DNA of 64,000 bases from Lentzea sp. NBRC 105346 (GCF_030269605.1 NZ_BSTQ01000001.1:372001-436000), one strand, 5' to 3'; shown: positions 54,945 through 64,000, counted from the stretch's first letter. The notes: a model not told the origin generated them from the sequence alone. Numbers and translations: made by a program.

Positions 54945-55643
54945 ATGCTGCCGTCGAGCCCGTACATGCCAGATCAGCGTGTGGCCGATGACGACTTCGA
55001 CCACGAACGAACCGCTCAGCCCTGTCGCGTGCATGCACGATCGACCGCTCCCAGCGATGTCAAGCAGCCGGGAAGCTCGTGGCACGTGACGTGCACTACC
55101 CACGACGCCAACGCTCGTGTCAACGCCGGCGACGAGGCTCTCGCCCGAGGGAAGTTCGTGTGTGATCGCGGGCGCCGCTGGCAGTTTCTTGCGCAGCGCC
55201 CGGACGATTGGTGCCCGCGCCAGCTTCTCTCACTCACCGATCTTGCTGACGAGATCCGCTCGTTGCTGCTTGCTGAGAAGGACGCTGAATCCTGCAACAG
55301 TCGAGTGTGGCCTTTGCTGGTCGTCCACCGCTACTTGGCCCAGCACGCCGAATGTCTGCCGCTGGATGTCTACACGCGGCAGCTCGACACGCACAAGGTG
55401 CTCGTGGCCGTGCGAGAGCGCGATACTCCGATCCTGTTGCCCCTCAGCGATGCCGGCTCCACTTGCGATGCGTACGAGAGTGACGGCGTCACCTACCTTC
55501 TGATGACCATCGACCTGGCAACAAACAATGGAGTCGTCATCGATCCAACCCCAGAGCCGCTTGATCGTCAGAACCATGCACCCGCCAGCACACACGCCGC
55601 TGCAGCATCCGAGGCGACGCGTCTGTCGCCCGTCCCTGCCTGA
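54945..55643 (+). CDS. hypothetical protein
   Basis: 232 residues, or 225 if translation begins at ATG 54966. A Cys pair lies near the middle (WHVTCTTHDANARV, KFVCDRGRRWQFL). It continues LLLAEKDAESCNSRVWPLLV and VLVAVRERDTPILLPLSDAG. No family recognised. Confidence 0.55.
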   Translation: MLPSSPYMPDQRVADDDFDHERTAQPCRVHARSTAPSDVKQPGSSWHVTCTTHDANARVNAGDEALARGKFVCDRGRRWQFLAQRPDDWCPRQLLSLTDLADEIRSLLLAEKDAESCNSRVWPLLVVHRYLAQHAECLPLDVYTRQLDTHKVLVAVRERDTPILLPLSDAGSTCDAYESDGVTYLLMTIDLATNNGVVIDPTPEPLDRQNHAPASTHAAAASEATRLSPVPA

Positions 55644-55920
55644 TCGTTCGCTGTGCGCCGGACATCCTTTGCAGCACACGACGCTCACGATGCTCACGGA
55701 CACCAACGCGACGTCAACGAACTGGGCAAACCTTTGGCTCGAACAGCTACTCGTACCGATTGGCGCAGCGTGACTTCCACTGGCCGGCCGGAGCGCGCAG
55801 GCACCGCGCGGTAGATGCCGCGATAAATGTCCTTATGGGACAGATTGCCAAACGAGTTGCGACGAATCGGCTCGCAGCACCAGGACAAGCCGTACATGCG
55901 GCAGCAGAGGAGAGTGAATC

Positions 55921-56379
55921 ATGGCTGGTGAGACGACGATCACGGTGGTCGGGAACCTGACTGCCGACCCGGAACTCCGCTTCACCCAGAGCGGTGCCGC
56001 GGTGGCGTCCTTCACGGTGGCCTCGACGCCCCGCACCTTCGACCGCCAGTCCGGCGAGTGGAAGGACGGCGAAGCGCTGTTCATGCGGTGCAACGTGTGG
56101 CGTCAGGTCGCCGAGAACGTGGCCGAGTCGCTCACCCGCGGTTCGCGAGTGCTCGTCTCCGGACGGTTGCGCCAGCGTTCCTTCGAGACGAAGGAAGGCG
56201 AGAAGCGCACTGTCGTGGAGCTGGAGGTCGACGAGATCGGCCCCTCGCTGCGCTACGCGACCGCGAAGGTCAACAAGGTCAGCCGTGGAGACGGTGGTGG
56301 CAGCGGAAACGCTACAAGGGAGCCCGGATGGGCGGACCAGGTGCCTGAGGCCGGCCGCAACGACGAGCCGACCTTCTGA
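55921..56379 (+). CDS. ssb: single-stranded DNA-binding protein
   Basis: 152 residues. OB fold: [51 protein letters not shown] and [20 protein letters not shown] are the canonical SSB strands. The C-terminal tip ends NDEPTF instead of DDIPF, so partner binding may differ. It coats single-stranded DNA during replication or transfer. A second SSB besides the chromosomal one is typical of conjugative or replicative elements. It has a GGAGAG ribosome site. Confidence 0.95.
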   Translation: MAGETTITVVGNLTADPELRFTQSGAAVASFTVASTPRTFDRQSGEWKDGEALFMRCNVWRQVAENVAESLTRGSRVLVSGRLRQRSFETKEGEKRTVVELEVDEIGPSLRYATAKVNKVSRGDGGGSGNATREPGWADQVPEAGRNDEPTF

Positions 56380-56746
56380 CCACTGCGGTCGTGCGGTGCT
56401 CGCTGCCGACCACGGAGCGGCGAGCACGGACGGAGTTCCGTGCGCTGAGCCCCACTCAGTCACACGTCCCGGCGCACGCGGTGGCGAAAGCGCTCACCAG
56501 GACCGGCGGAAGCGTACGTACGACGCATGTTCTCTCCACGCAGGACGATCAGCGCAATGCTTCGATCGATGGCCACGGGACCGCACTTCGCGCACGCCGG
56601 GAGCCGATGCCACAGGGCAACGCCTCGATGTGATCACGTCTAGCCAGTTCGCGGCGGCGAACTCACAGCAACCCAGCCGCGGCCACCGCCTACCGCGTAG
56701 CCACTACGGCGCCATCCCTCTCTGACGCCACCACGACAGGACCCAG
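56380..56746. other. no supported gene
   Basis: 367 bp downstream of ssb. No convincing coding frame. Confidence 0.4.
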
Positions 56747-57127
56747 ATGACCGCCGCACTCGATCGACTTCTCGACCGACTCGCTAATAGTCGAGGGGAG
56801 CCACTAGGACGCGAATCGCGTGACCGCATCACCAAACTCGACGCTGAGCCGAGCCCGCTGGCCTGGAACGACGCCTACGCGATCAGGATCGGCACCCAGC
56901 CCACAAACCTGACGCTCTGGACAGCAATCCAGCGGATCGATCGCCGATGCCCGCGCGCGCCCTTGCCGGGCTACGCCATCGACAACCCGCGCCGCTGGAA
57001 CGGCTACTACCCGAACAAACTCACTGTACGTATAGCCCTTCGACTCGCAGGTGATGTGCACGTCCCACCTGCTACGGCCGCCGATTACGCTCCCACCGGG
57101 CCGCCGTGTCGACCGCCGCCGGCGTGA
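56747..57127 (+). CDS. hypothetical protein
   Basis: 126 residues: MTAALDRLLDRLANSRGEPL, then AWNDAYAIRIGTQPTNLTLW and PGYAIDNPRRWNGYYPNKLT, ending in a Pro-rich tail. The ribosome site is weak. Could be a small structural protein; not recognised. Confidence 0.45.
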   Translation: MTAALDRLLDRLANSRGEPLGRESRDRITKLDAEPSPLAWNDAYAIRIGTQPTNLTLWTAIQRIDRRCPRAPLPGYAIDNPRRWNGYYPNKLTVRIALRLAGDVHVPPATAADYAPTGPPCRPPPA

Positions 57128-57564
57128 CCCCCACGCCGCTATCAGCGTTGACGCGCTGACGCCCACTCATTACACAGTGCCGCACAAACTATCCAGCCCA
57201 GCAGCACCGACATCAGAAACCGTTGCCCGCCCGTCTCCCATGCGTGTCCACCATCGGCAACCAGGAACACCGCGGGCATCTTGGCGCCCGACGTACTGGA
57301 TGGCGCGATCGAGGCCAATCACCGGAGCGAGGGGGTGGCGCCAACGCCGCACGTCGCGGGACGACCGATCACACGCCTGTCTCGGTGGCGGCCGCGGAGC
57401 AGTGCGACGACACCCGCCCCACACCGCAAGCGTGTGCCGCTGCCGCAGCCGCTGCCGCCGTGACTGTGGCCGCAACACCTCGGCAAATTCGGCACCCCAC
57501 CAACGCCGGCTGTCACGCCAGCGACTCGGTTAGTGCAGTGGTTGAACGCAAAGCCACCTGTATA

Positions 57565-57593
57565 GCGACGACAGCAACCCCCACTGTCGTCGC
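57565..57593. repeat. perfect 10-bp hairpin, first of a tandem pair
   Basis: GCGACGACAG and CTGTCGTCGC with a 9-base loop. It stands 1 bp before a second, larger hairpin. Confidence 0.7.
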
Positions 57594-57594
57594 G

Positions 57595-57631
57595 GGGCTC
57601 CGGCCGGGACTACCCCGCCCGGCCGGAGCCC
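57595..57631. terminator. perfect 14-bp hairpin, second of a tandem pair
   Basis: GGGCTCCGGCCGGG and CCCGGCCGGAGCCC with a 9-base loop. Directly after the previous hairpin. The pair may be a strong terminator or part of an origin. Confidence 0.7.
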
Positions 57632-58100
57632 GCCAGTCAACATCGCTCGCTACGCAGACTCGTGGGCCGGAGCCGCGTCACCTCGGAGGATTCCAGCCGC
57701 CTCCTAACCATCGCCCGCTGGGACCAGGCAACCTGTCGCCTGGGTGGATCAACCGGCCACATGGTCGGAACCGCCAGTTCGTTGAGCGTCAGAACCCAAG
57801 CGGCGCCCCTGGCAGACACCGCTGCGGTTCAGCGAGCACGCAGGTGCATCTCTGGGCGCCGCGACTGGGATTGCAGGTTCATTCGTCGACCGTGTAACCC
57901 CACCGGTTGAAGCTCCTTCGCGAGAGGCGGACCAGACGGGTCCGCTTTGGACAGTGACGTCACGCAGGACACCCGGCAGGCGTCGCACTCAGTCCGTTAA
58001 CCACGGGGCCGAGGCCCGCCGCGCTGGTAGATCTCGTTCACATGTGTCTGGTGTGGAGGGTTGTCACGGGCAAGCGGGCGAACATGATGACGGGCAGCGT

Positions 58101-58268
58101 GTGGCGTGGACCGTGATTCGCCTGATGTGCGGACACACGCTGAAGCGTGAACACGTGGATGGGGACGGGCCGTACGAGCTGGACGACTACCTACGCCTGT
58201 GCCCGGCTTGCCACAAGGTCAACGCGGTGATGGCCAGGACCCCGTTCGTGCTCGAGCCCAAGGCCTGA
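58101..58268 (+). CDS. small zinc-ribbon-like protein
   Basis: 55 residues if started at GTG 58101 (a GTG at 58113 is also possible). RLMCGHTLKREHVDGDGPYE and RLCPACHKVNAVMAR give Cys/His and Cys-x-x-Cys-His ligands, as in HNH-type or zinc-ribbon folds. Likely metal-binding; function unknown. Confidence 0.5.
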   Translation: MAWTVIRLMCGHTLKREHVDGDGPYELDDYLRLCPACHKVNAVMARTPFVLEPKA

Positions 58269-58375
58269 AGCCACTGGCGCATCGGTAAAATTCTTGTCGC
58301 CCGTGCCGTTCTACGGTGTCCCTGTCCGGCGCCAGCGGTGCGGGCGACTTCCTTTCTCAGGGAGTCGTATTCGTG

Positions 58376-58927
58376 ATGATGAAACCGGATGAGAAGAGCC
58401 TGACCTCGCCGGAGGAGCCGGCCATGCAGCGCTCGGCATGGGTGGGCGTGCTACGCGTGACTGTGCCGCTCCTTGCGCTGCTTGTGGTCGCGGTGTTGTT
58501 GCTGCGGCATGAATCCACGCCAATCGACGTGGTGCCGGGTACGACAGTTGCAAGTGCGGCAACCACCACGACCGCCACCAGCACGAGCATGAGTACCGCG
58601 GTGGGTACGGGGCCGGCACGTCGTCCGCGCCGGTGCGCGTACGTCCGGCGCATCGCCGATGGCGCTGGCCGCTACATGGTGTGGGTGCCGCGCGATACCG
58701 CCTGGGTGCTCTTGCCAGCCTATGGCGGTGCATGGGCGCTGATCAAGCCCATCCGCCGCGGTTCGGACGAAGGAGTGTGGGTGTGGATTCCTGACGACGC
58801 CGAGGAGCGCAGGTTCGTCAACGAGACCGGTCCCTCGGTCGGTGCGTGGATCTATCTCACCCCAGACGCGCCGCTGTGGTGTGGCGCAGGTCGTCCGGGC
58901 TACGGCGCCCTGACGAGGACGCGATGA
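58376..58927 (+). CDS. membrane-anchored hypothetical protein
   Basis: 183 residues from the ATG at 58376 (GTG 58373 possible), with an AGGGAG ribosome site. One transmembrane helix near residues 28-44 (RVTVPLLALLVVAVLLLR), then a Thr/Ser-rich linker, then an exported-type beta domain with RYMVWVPRDTAWVLLPAYGG and EGVWVWIPDDAEE. Probably a signal-anchor protein displayed outside. It overlaps the next gene by ATGA. Confidence 0.65.
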   Translation: MMKPDEKSLTSPEEPAMQRSAWVGVLRVTVPLLALLVVAVLLLRHESTPIDVVPGTTVASAATTTTATSTSMSTAVGTGPARRPRRCAYVRRIADGAGRYMVWVPRDTAWVLLPAYGGAWALIKPIRRGSDEGVWVWIPDDAEERRFVNETGPSVGAWIYLTPDAPLWCGAGRPGYGALTRTR

Positions 58928-59349
58928 GTGAGAGGGGAGTGGGGGACTGTGCGCACAAGGCGCACATCCGCGACAAGCCTGTCGCCACGAAGGAGTTCAC
59001 CGAAGCCGAGTGGGAGTACCTCAGGCGGCGAGCCCGAGCCCTGGGAGTGGGGCACGGCCTGGCCGACGGTGCGTCGTTCAACGTCGCCGACGACGCAACG
59101 GCGCAGCGCATCCTGGCCGTGCTCGACGACGGCCAGACCGATGACGAGATCAGCGCGATCTTGCCCACTTCGCCACTGTCGGGCGAGTACGGCGCTGACT
59201 CCTCACCCGCCTACCTGTATCGGGTACTCGGTATCGAGCCAGGTGACGACACCGACGACGGCGAGCTGTGCCACGAATATGAACAGGGCCACTTCGCGGC
59301 ATTCTCCGACCTGTTGCGCGCCCAGCTGCGCGACGAGAGCTCTCAATGA
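58924..59349 (+). CDS. hypothetical acidic protein
   Basis: 141 residues, coupled to the membrane-anchored gene by an ATGA overlap. DDATAQRILAVLDDGQTDDE and SSPAYLYRVLGIEPGDDTDD suggest a helical, acidic protein. Not recognised. Confidence 0.6.
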   Translation: MSERGVGDCAHKAHIRDKPVATKEFTEAEWEYLRRRARALGVGHGLADGASFNVADDATAQRILAVLDDGQTDDEISAILPTSPLSGEYGADSSPAYLYRVLGIEPGDDTDDGELCHEYEQGHFAAFSDLLRAQLRDESSQ

Positions 59350-59637
59350 GGTTAGGCGCCGAGTAGAGCCAGGTCACCACGGATCGCGTACGCACCAACC
59401 TGTTCTGCTGTACCGCCGCTAGCGCGCCCGGTAGCACGAACACACCGGGCCGACGGATCTTCTTCGGTCGACGCAACCACTGCATGCGGCGGCTTCGGCC
59501 GCCAGATGGATGGCCGCGCGCTCCTCAGGACGCGCCCTGCGAAGCCGACTCTGCGCGCACTGACGGCAAGAAACCCGTTCCAGAACGTTGGCACCGCACA
59601 ACCCCAGTACGAGCACCGAATGCCGAAAGAGGACGTC

Positions 59638-60681
59638 ATGGCCGAGAACGACACGCTTCGAGCGGCGAGGGTCTACCTCGCTTGTGTCGCAGAAACACCG
59701 GCACCAGCGCTGGTCGGACTGGTCGCGGAGGTCGGGCCGGTCGCTGCTGCGGCGCTGGTGCGAGCCGGCGATGTACCGCAAGACGTAGTCGACGAGACAT
59801 GCGCTCGCCGAGACCGCGTTGTGCTCCGTGACCTCGACTTCGGTGATCCTCGTCGGGACATACGGCTGGTCATTCCGGAAGATGACGACTGGCCGACCAA
59901 GCAGTTTCAGGCGATGCCCCACCGGCCACCCGGCGAGGGCGCGCCGATGGCCGAGCCTCTTGCGCTCTGGATACGTGGCACTCAGCCAATGGTCCACCTG
60001 CTCCGACAGGCGGTGGCCATCACCGGCAGCCGGAGCTCCAGCGCGTACGGCGAGCACGTCGCCACCGAACTCGGCTACACGCTGGCACGGCAGGAGATCA
60101 CCACAGTCAGCGGTGCCGCGTATGGAATTGACGGCGCAGCACTGCGCGGTGCGCTCGCCGGTGAAGGCAACACGATTGCCGTGATGCCGTGCGGCGTCGA
60201 CGTGCCCTATCCCGCAGGCCACGCCGAGTTGCTCCGTAGCGTCGCCCAGCACGGCACTATCGTGTCGGCGTATCGGCCCGGTAGTACACCGGCACGTCAC
60301 CGCTACTTGGTCCGGAACCGGATCATGACGGCCCTCAGCACGATGTTGGTCATCCCCGAGGCCGGACTGCGCAGCGGCGCCCTGTCGGCCGCCTACGCCG
60401 CGGCGCGGATCGGCCGAGATGTCCTGGCCGCGCCTGGACCAATCACATCGGTTACCTCTCTCGGGACCAACCAACTACTCCGCGACGGCGTTGCCACAGC
60501 GATCACCACCACCCAAGACGTCGTCGACGCCGTCAAAGACGGGTCTTCGAAGCCGTGCGGGACCTGCCAGGCCACCCGAAAGACGAGCGCGCCTGACAGC
60601 TCCACGTGTTCATCGAGCACGCCAGGTGAGGTGCTGGGGAGCGATACCCCTGCACGTCAGACAGATTCGGCGCCTTCGTGA
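59638..60681 (+). CDS. DprA/Smf-like DNA-processing protein
   Basis: 347 residues from the ATG at 59638 (GAAAGAGG ribosome site). The Rossmann-type core is clear: VAITGSRSSSAYG, then VSGAAYGIDGAALRGALAG, IAVMPCGVDVPYPAGHAELL, VRNRIMTALSTMLVIPEAGL and GRDVLAAPG. These are the single-stranded DNA-binding motifs of DprA. The C-terminal winged helix of chromosomal DprA is missing, replaced by a disordered Ser/Thr tail. Accessory DprA-like proteins occur on actinomycete mobile elements, possibly for incoming single-stranded DNA. Confidence 0.85.
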   Translation: MAENDTLRAARVYLACVAETPAPALVGLVAEVGPVAAAALVRAGDVPQDVVDETCARRDRVVLRDLDFGDPRRDIRLVIPEDDDWPTKQFQAMPHRPPGEGAPMAEPLALWIRGTQPMVHLLRQAVAITGSRSSSAYGEHVATELGYTLARQEITTVSGAAYGIDGAALRGALAGEGNTIAVMPCGVDVPYPAGHAELLRSVAQHGTIVSAYRPGSTPARHRYLVRNRIMTALSTMLVIPEAGLRSGALSAAYAAARIGRDVLAAPGPITSVTSLGTNQLLRDGVATAITTTQDVVDAVKDGSSKPCGTCQATRKTSAPDSSTCSSSTPGEVLGSDTPARQTDSAPS

Positions 60682-60819
60682 TCGCGAAAGCCCGAACCGA
60701 GCACGCGATGCGCACAACCACGACGTCGATGACCTCCTTCACCAACTCCGGGTGCTCGCCCAACAGCGGCCGCCGTCGTGAACACCTCCGGAACCTTCCC
60801 GACGAAAGCGAGTACCACC

Positions 60820-61692
60820 ATGGCCGACGACCACCCTTCCACCGTCGACGCGCTTCGCGCGGAGCTCGAACGGGAACGCGCACGCGCCGATTCGTTCGAA
60901 GCGATCAACCGCGTGCAGGCCGCCAGCCTCGCCGAGCTGGCCAAGCTCGCGGGCAACCTCCGGTGCCAGGTTGCCGACCTGGCCGATGACGCCCTGAGCT
61001 CGACACCCCGGCCGATACAGGGCCTGCGCAACGTCACCGGGCGGATGAGCGGCTTGGCGGACACCTTGAGCCGTGCGGCACGCGGCTACGCGGGCGCACG
61101 CACCACGGACATGCTGTACCCGGCCGTGGACGACGATCTCCGCACGCACAAGTGGACGCCTCGCCCCGACCGGGGCCTGGACGGCACGATGCCGCCGATC
61201 CCGATCACCGAGATGGGCGAGCGCCGGGGTTACGCCCGCGGCTGGCACCGAGGCCCGCAGTGGATCACGTTGTGGTTCACCGGGCCCACCGCCGTGGCGT
61301 ACGGGGACAGCAGCGACCACGGCCGGCTCACCAGTGTCGACGTGATGCGCGCCGTGATCACCTCAGCCCGGTCGTTGTCGGCTTCGGCACTGGCCGAGTG
61401 GGTCACAGCCCGGCAGCAAGCACACACCGTGCCGTTCGACGCCTCGTATGTCCGGGTGTTCGCGCACCTTCAGGCCGGTCCGTGGTCCGCGATGGACATC
61501 GACCGGTGCGACGAATTCGGAGTCCGCACGCCCACCGGCAGCGGCAACACCTCCGTGTGGGTCTGCCCGAGCGACCCCGATTTCCGCCTCTACGTCTGGG
61601 GAATCGGCGACGAACCCGCCCACGTCCGCTACTGGGCCGGCCCGGTGGTCGACATGGCCCACCTCGTGCAGATCACGGGCCAGTATTGCTGA
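60820..61692 (+). CDS. hypothetical protein with N-terminal coiled coil
   Basis: 290 residues from ATG 60820 (GTG 60778 is an alternative). A coiled coil at 8-55 (VDALRAELERERARADSFEA), then a mixed domain with GPQWITLWFTGPTAVAYGDS and SVWVCPSDPDFRLYVWGIGD. Not recognised. Probably cytoplasmic. Confidence 0.65.
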   Translation: MADDHPSTVDALRAELERERARADSFEAINRVQAASLAELAKLAGNLRCQVADLADDALSSTPRPIQGLRNVTGRMSGLADTLSRAARGYAGARTTDMLYPAVDDDLRTHKWTPRPDRGLDGTMPPIPITEMGERRGYARGWHRGPQWITLWFTGPTAVAYGDSSDHGRLTSVDVMRAVITSARSLSASALAEWVTARQQAHTVPFDASYVRVFAHLQAGPWSAMDIDRCDEFGVRTPTGSGNTSVWVCPSDPDFRLYVWGIGDEPAHVRYWAGPVVDMAHLVQITGQYC

Positions 61693-61807
61693 TAGGCGGT
61701 TACCGGATCCATCCCACGCGCGAGGTTTCAGGCGGCTGTCGGCTGCGCCAGCCCATGCCCGCCCGGTCCACCGATGCGTTGATCACGTCCCGGGGGAGAC
61801 GCGTTGC

Positions 61808-62233
61808 ATGACCGACACCACGAACACCCACACCACGACCGTCGCGCTGTGGGTCAACGGACGAGATTCCCGCGACGGCACGGCGTCACTGACTCGGATC
61901 GTGGACGCGACCGGCGGCCACACCGTCCACCTCGTCACGATCGACGAACGCGCCGCCGAGTTCTACGGCATACCCCGGCCAGTCAGCGTCGTCGGTGGCC
62001 TCGTCCGCACTCATGGCCGGTGGTCACCCACCGCCTACCGCGACCGTGCGCACCTCCTGGACGGCGGGGGACCCGTCTACTTCCTGACGAACGCCCCGAG
62101 CCGAGTCCGCGCGGTCCGCGCGCTGCTGCGCTGGTGGTTCGTGGTCGCCCGACGTACCCGAGATGGCGCGGACCCGCGCCATCTCGACCCGTTCCGGGAG
62201 TCGCCCGCGTCTCGCCGATGGCTGCTGTCCTGA
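61808..62233 (+). CDS. hypothetical protein
   Basis: 141 residues. TTTVALWVNGRDSRDGTASL and HTVHLVTIDERAAEFYGIPR suggest a small alpha/beta fold; a basic C-terminus follows (RALLRWWFVVARRTRDG). Not recognised. Confidence 0.6.
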   Translation: MTDTTNTHTTTVALWVNGRDSRDGTASLTRIVDATGGHTVHLVTIDERAAEFYGIPRPVSVVGGLVRTHGRWSPTAYRDRAHLLDGGGPVYFLTNAPSRVRAVRALLRWWFVVARRTRDGADPRHLDPFRESPASRRWLLS

Positions 62234-62297
62234 CCGCATCGCCCCAGTCCCCGTCTCGACGATCACGACGGTCGTGCCTCGGCTAAGGAGGAATCGC

Positions 62298-62684
62298 TTG
62301 TCTGTCAACGAATCCACGGACAGTAAGACCACTGTGGACAGCTTCGCTGAGCGTGCGGCCGCGTTCGCGCGGTCGAAGGGGTACGCGCCCTTCGAGTTCG
62401 CCGACTTGTCGGGCACTCCGATGCGGATCCGTGAGGAACTCGTCGGCTGGCATGGCCCTGTCGATGAGGAATCCGGGACCGGCGACTGGGTTTACCCAGG
62501 GCGCACGGTGATCGATGTGCCGGGCCGGGACTGGCAGGCCTCACGTCCAGAGGACTGCCCAAACGAGTCCGCGGCCGGGATCTGGCTCGACGCGGCCGGC
62601 GACGAGGTACCGGCCGTCGGAGATGCCGCAAATACGGGCGGCATCGTCTTGCTCTGCCCGCAGTGCGGACTGGACTGCACCTGA
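62298..62684 (+). CDS. hypothetical protein, TTG start
   Basis: 128 residues. The start is TTG 62298, decided by an AAGGAGGAA ribosome site just upstream. FEFADLSGTPMRIREELVGW, RDWQASRPEDCPNESAAGIW and a C-terminal ILLCPQCGLDC motif (CxxC plus Cys) suggest a zinc ribbon. Not recognised. Confidence 0.65.
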   Translation: MSVNESTDSKTTVDSFAERAAAFARSKGYAPFEFADLSGTPMRIREELVGWHGPVDEESGTGDWVYPGRTVIDVPGRDWQASRPEDCPNESAAGIWLDAAGDEVPAVGDAANTGGIVLLCPQCGLDCT

Positions 62685-62848
62685 TCAACAGTACTAGCGG
62701 GTCCTGGCCACGATTCGCATCTTGCGGGAGGACACAGGACGTTCGCGGCTGCGTCCTCCGACCCGCCGATCGTGCTCAAGCACACCTGACCTCACATCGG
62801 GGCTGCGCTGTCCGAACATCCCGGCCCGATGTGCGCGCCCGCCAGGCG

Positions 62849-63046
62849 ATGACGACCAGCCGAGGTGCTTTCCCTCTCGATCGCTGCGCCATGTGCGGGC
62901 GAACTGAACCCAGGAACGGTGACCTGAATGAACTTCCTCGGCTGGACCATCACCATTTGCCGCCGCGCTGCGCGAGAGTTGCCGGCGGATCGCAACGCCG
63001 CAGCGATGACCAACTGTGTCGGCACCGCTGCCATTGCCTCCGGTGA
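62849..63046 (+). CDS. small HNH-type protein
   Basis: 65 residues. CAMCG supplies a metal-binding pair. LPRLDHHHLPPRC, then GGSQRRSDDQLCRHRCHC, follows the HNH pattern (His-His, Gly-Gly, Asp-Asn-like, Cys/His). This suggests a mini HNH endonuclease or zinc protein. A frame from 62928 overlaps this region and is not preferred. The next gene begins 4 bp after the stop. Confidence 0.55.
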   Translation: MTTSRGAFPLDRCAMCGRTEPRNGDLNELPRLDHHHLPPRCARVAGGSQRRSDDQLCRHRCHCLR

Positions 63047-63050
63047 CGTC

Positions 63051-63407
63051 GTGACCGCCCGGATCCACCGCGATGAGATCCTGCTGGCTGAGCACCTCCT
63101 GCGCAGCGCAGCCGACCAGCAGTGGCTGCGCCAGCGGCGCGGCCAGACGGTGCATCTCTACGAACCCGACCAGTTCGCGGCCACGTTGCGCCTGCGGCTC
63201 GGTGCGGCCGCGGCTGTGGAGGTCGATGCGCAGTTCGCGGCGATCTTGCCGGAGGAGATCGCACTGCTGGGACAGGCCATCTACGACATCACCGGTGACA
63301 TGTTCCTGGAGGATCTGGTTCTCGAGGGTCGGATGCTGCTGGCGGACCTGCACCTGCGGCTCGGTCATGCCATGGCCATGGCCGAGTTCGGTGCTGGGCG
63401 GTCGTGA
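63051..63407 (+). CDS. hypothetical helical protein
   Basis: 118 residues from the GTG at 63051 (an ATG at 62928 would overlap the HNH gene). EILLAEHLLRSAADQQWLRQ, then AAILPEEIALLGQAIYDITG and LVLEGRMLLADLHLRLGHAM are amphipathic helices. Its stop overlaps the next gene (TGATG). Confidence 0.6.
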   Translation: MTARIHRDEILLAEHLLRSAADQQWLRQRRGQTVHLYEPDQFAATLRLRLGAAAAVEVDAQFAAILPEEIALLGQAIYDITGDMFLEDLVLEGRMLLADLHLRLGHAMAMAEFGAGRS

Positions 63408-63768
63408 TGTACGGACTACCGCAGCCCAGCCACGGAGACCACGGAGACGGCCCGGTCGTGATCGGCTCTCTTGTTGTCTACGAGGGAAGCCTGACCGAGG
63501 CCTGGGGACGCTACCGCGTCGCCGCCATCGCAGAACGCCCGTAGGCATCCGCTACAGCTTGTCTGCCTTCGGTGACAACACCGTGCTGCTGCGCGACGTG
63601 CGCAGGCACTCCATCGCTCCGATACCGGTTGGACCCGCACACGCCGTGCACAACCCGGTCGGACGCGTGGACGTCATCCTGCGCAGGTTCACCGAGGTCG
63701 ACTCCGGCACGCCCAGCGGCCGGACGTCCGGCGGCGCGGCCCCGCCGGCTTGTCATCGCTGGTCATGA
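63407..63768 (+). pseudogene. frameshifted hypothetical gene
   Basis: ATG 63407 reads MYGLPQPSHGDHGDGPVVIG and continues EAWGRYRVAAIAERP to a TAG at 63542. Another frame picks up at VGIRYSLSAFGDNTVLLRDV and runs to a TGA at 63766. One missing base near 63540 would join them into one protein of about 120 residues. The overlap of that TGA with the next ATG supports the second frame as real. Confidence 0.6.
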
Positions 63769-64000
63769 GGCTCATCAGCCGTTCCCGGTTCGTGGCGGCC
63801 GAGACGCATCTGCTTCGTGCCGAACTGGCAGCTGAACTGGTGACACCGCGAGACTTCCGGCGCGAAATCGCGGCGCTGCGCATCCGCGGCGACGACGAGT
63901 CCTGCCTGACGCTGGTCATGCCCCCTGGCACACGGTGCTCCCGGCGGCGCCCAACACGAACGACAGGCAACGACGGCGTACGAACAGGCATGAGGACGCA
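63765..64000 (+). CDS. hypothetical protein, 3' end outside window
   Basis: Starts at ATG 63765 overlapping the preceding TGA. FVAAETHLLRAELAAELVTP and FRREIAALRIRGDD are amphipathic; the frame is open to the window edge. Not recognised. Confidence 0.5.
   Translation, partial: MRLISRSRFVAAETHLLRAELAAELVTPRDFRREIAALRIRGDDESCLTLVMPPGTRCSRRRPTRTTGNDGVRTGMRT

Larger units (their letters stand above)
57128..58100. other. large gap with strong stem-loops
   Basis: 973 bp without a supported gene. It contains two adjacent hairpins at 57565-57631. The only open frames are low-quality. Confidence 0.45.

Noticed and set aside
55760..55960. 66-codon frame before ssb
   Set aside because: TTG start, no ribosome site, overlaps the ssb start.
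57500..57560. tRNA-like or attachment-site-like sequence near the tandem hairpins
   Set aside because: No cloverleaf or T-arm sequence could be built.
1..64000. CRISPR array, rRNA or tRNA genes, insertion sequences with terminal repeats
   Set aside because: No regular repeat-spacer pattern, no rRNA/tRNA core sequences and no transposase frame were found.

Overview
The window is very GC-rich and its genes show the codon use, GTG starts and ATGA/GTGA overlaps of an actinomycete. The RbpA paralogue, the DUF2397-type Wadjet cluster and the lasso-peptide genes fit a filamentous actinobacterium, most likely Pseudonocardiaceae or a relative. The genus is an inference. No rRNA, tRNA or CRISPR array was seen.

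Layout. (1) 1-480: end of a chromosomal-type alpha/beta hydrolase gene. (2) 730-5430: an integrative-element module on the minus strand, with tyrosine integrase, AbrB-like protein, T5orf172 (GIY-YIG-like) protein, HTH protein and excisionase-like protein. (3) 5.8-32.6 kb: a defence island. It holds a NYN-type ribonuclease with a membrane helix, a PD-(D/E)XK nuclease divergent from a complete four-gene Wadjet/JetABCD operon of the DUF2397/DUF2398/SMC/DUF2399 kind, a frameshifted DUF4365 nuclease-repeat gene, a complete three-gene pPIWI-RE cassette (PIWI protein, DinG-like helicase, REase), and a divergent four-gene operon. That last operon (helical protein, Cas4/RecB-like Fe-S nuclease, unknown protein, SF1 helicase) matches no named system I know and is the best candidate for an undescribed defence system.

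(4) 33.7-43.5 kb: a natural-product region. An XRE-TPR regulator stands divergent from an albusnodin-like lasso peptide cluster: precursor with core GGPGGGKEDKRREVG, cyclase, fused RRE-peptidase and GNAT acetyltransferase. An RbpA paralogue follows. Next comes what looks like a second, unfamiliar RiPP cluster: a 50-residue Cys-free precursor, a JmjC/cupin oxygenase, an aldo/keto reductase and an APH-fold kinase. Strong hairpins follow both precursor genes and close both operons.

(5) 43.5-44.7 kb: a graveyard with a decayed piece of a second pPIWI-RE gene and other broken ORFs. (6) 44.9-64 kb: loosely packed plasmid- or ICE-like cargo, mostly small hypothetical proteins with DUF4192, DUF3846-like, MarR, SSB, DprA-like and HNH proteins.

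Working together: the integrase/excisionase module is probably the mobility end of an island carrying anti-plasmid (Wadjet) and nucleic-acid-targeting (pPIWI-RE, NYN, nuclease-helicase) functions. An almost identical 27-bp operator-like repeat lies upstream of the excisionase-like gene and, 27 kb away, of a gene just after the unknown nuclease-helicase operon, which suggests one regulator acts on both ends.
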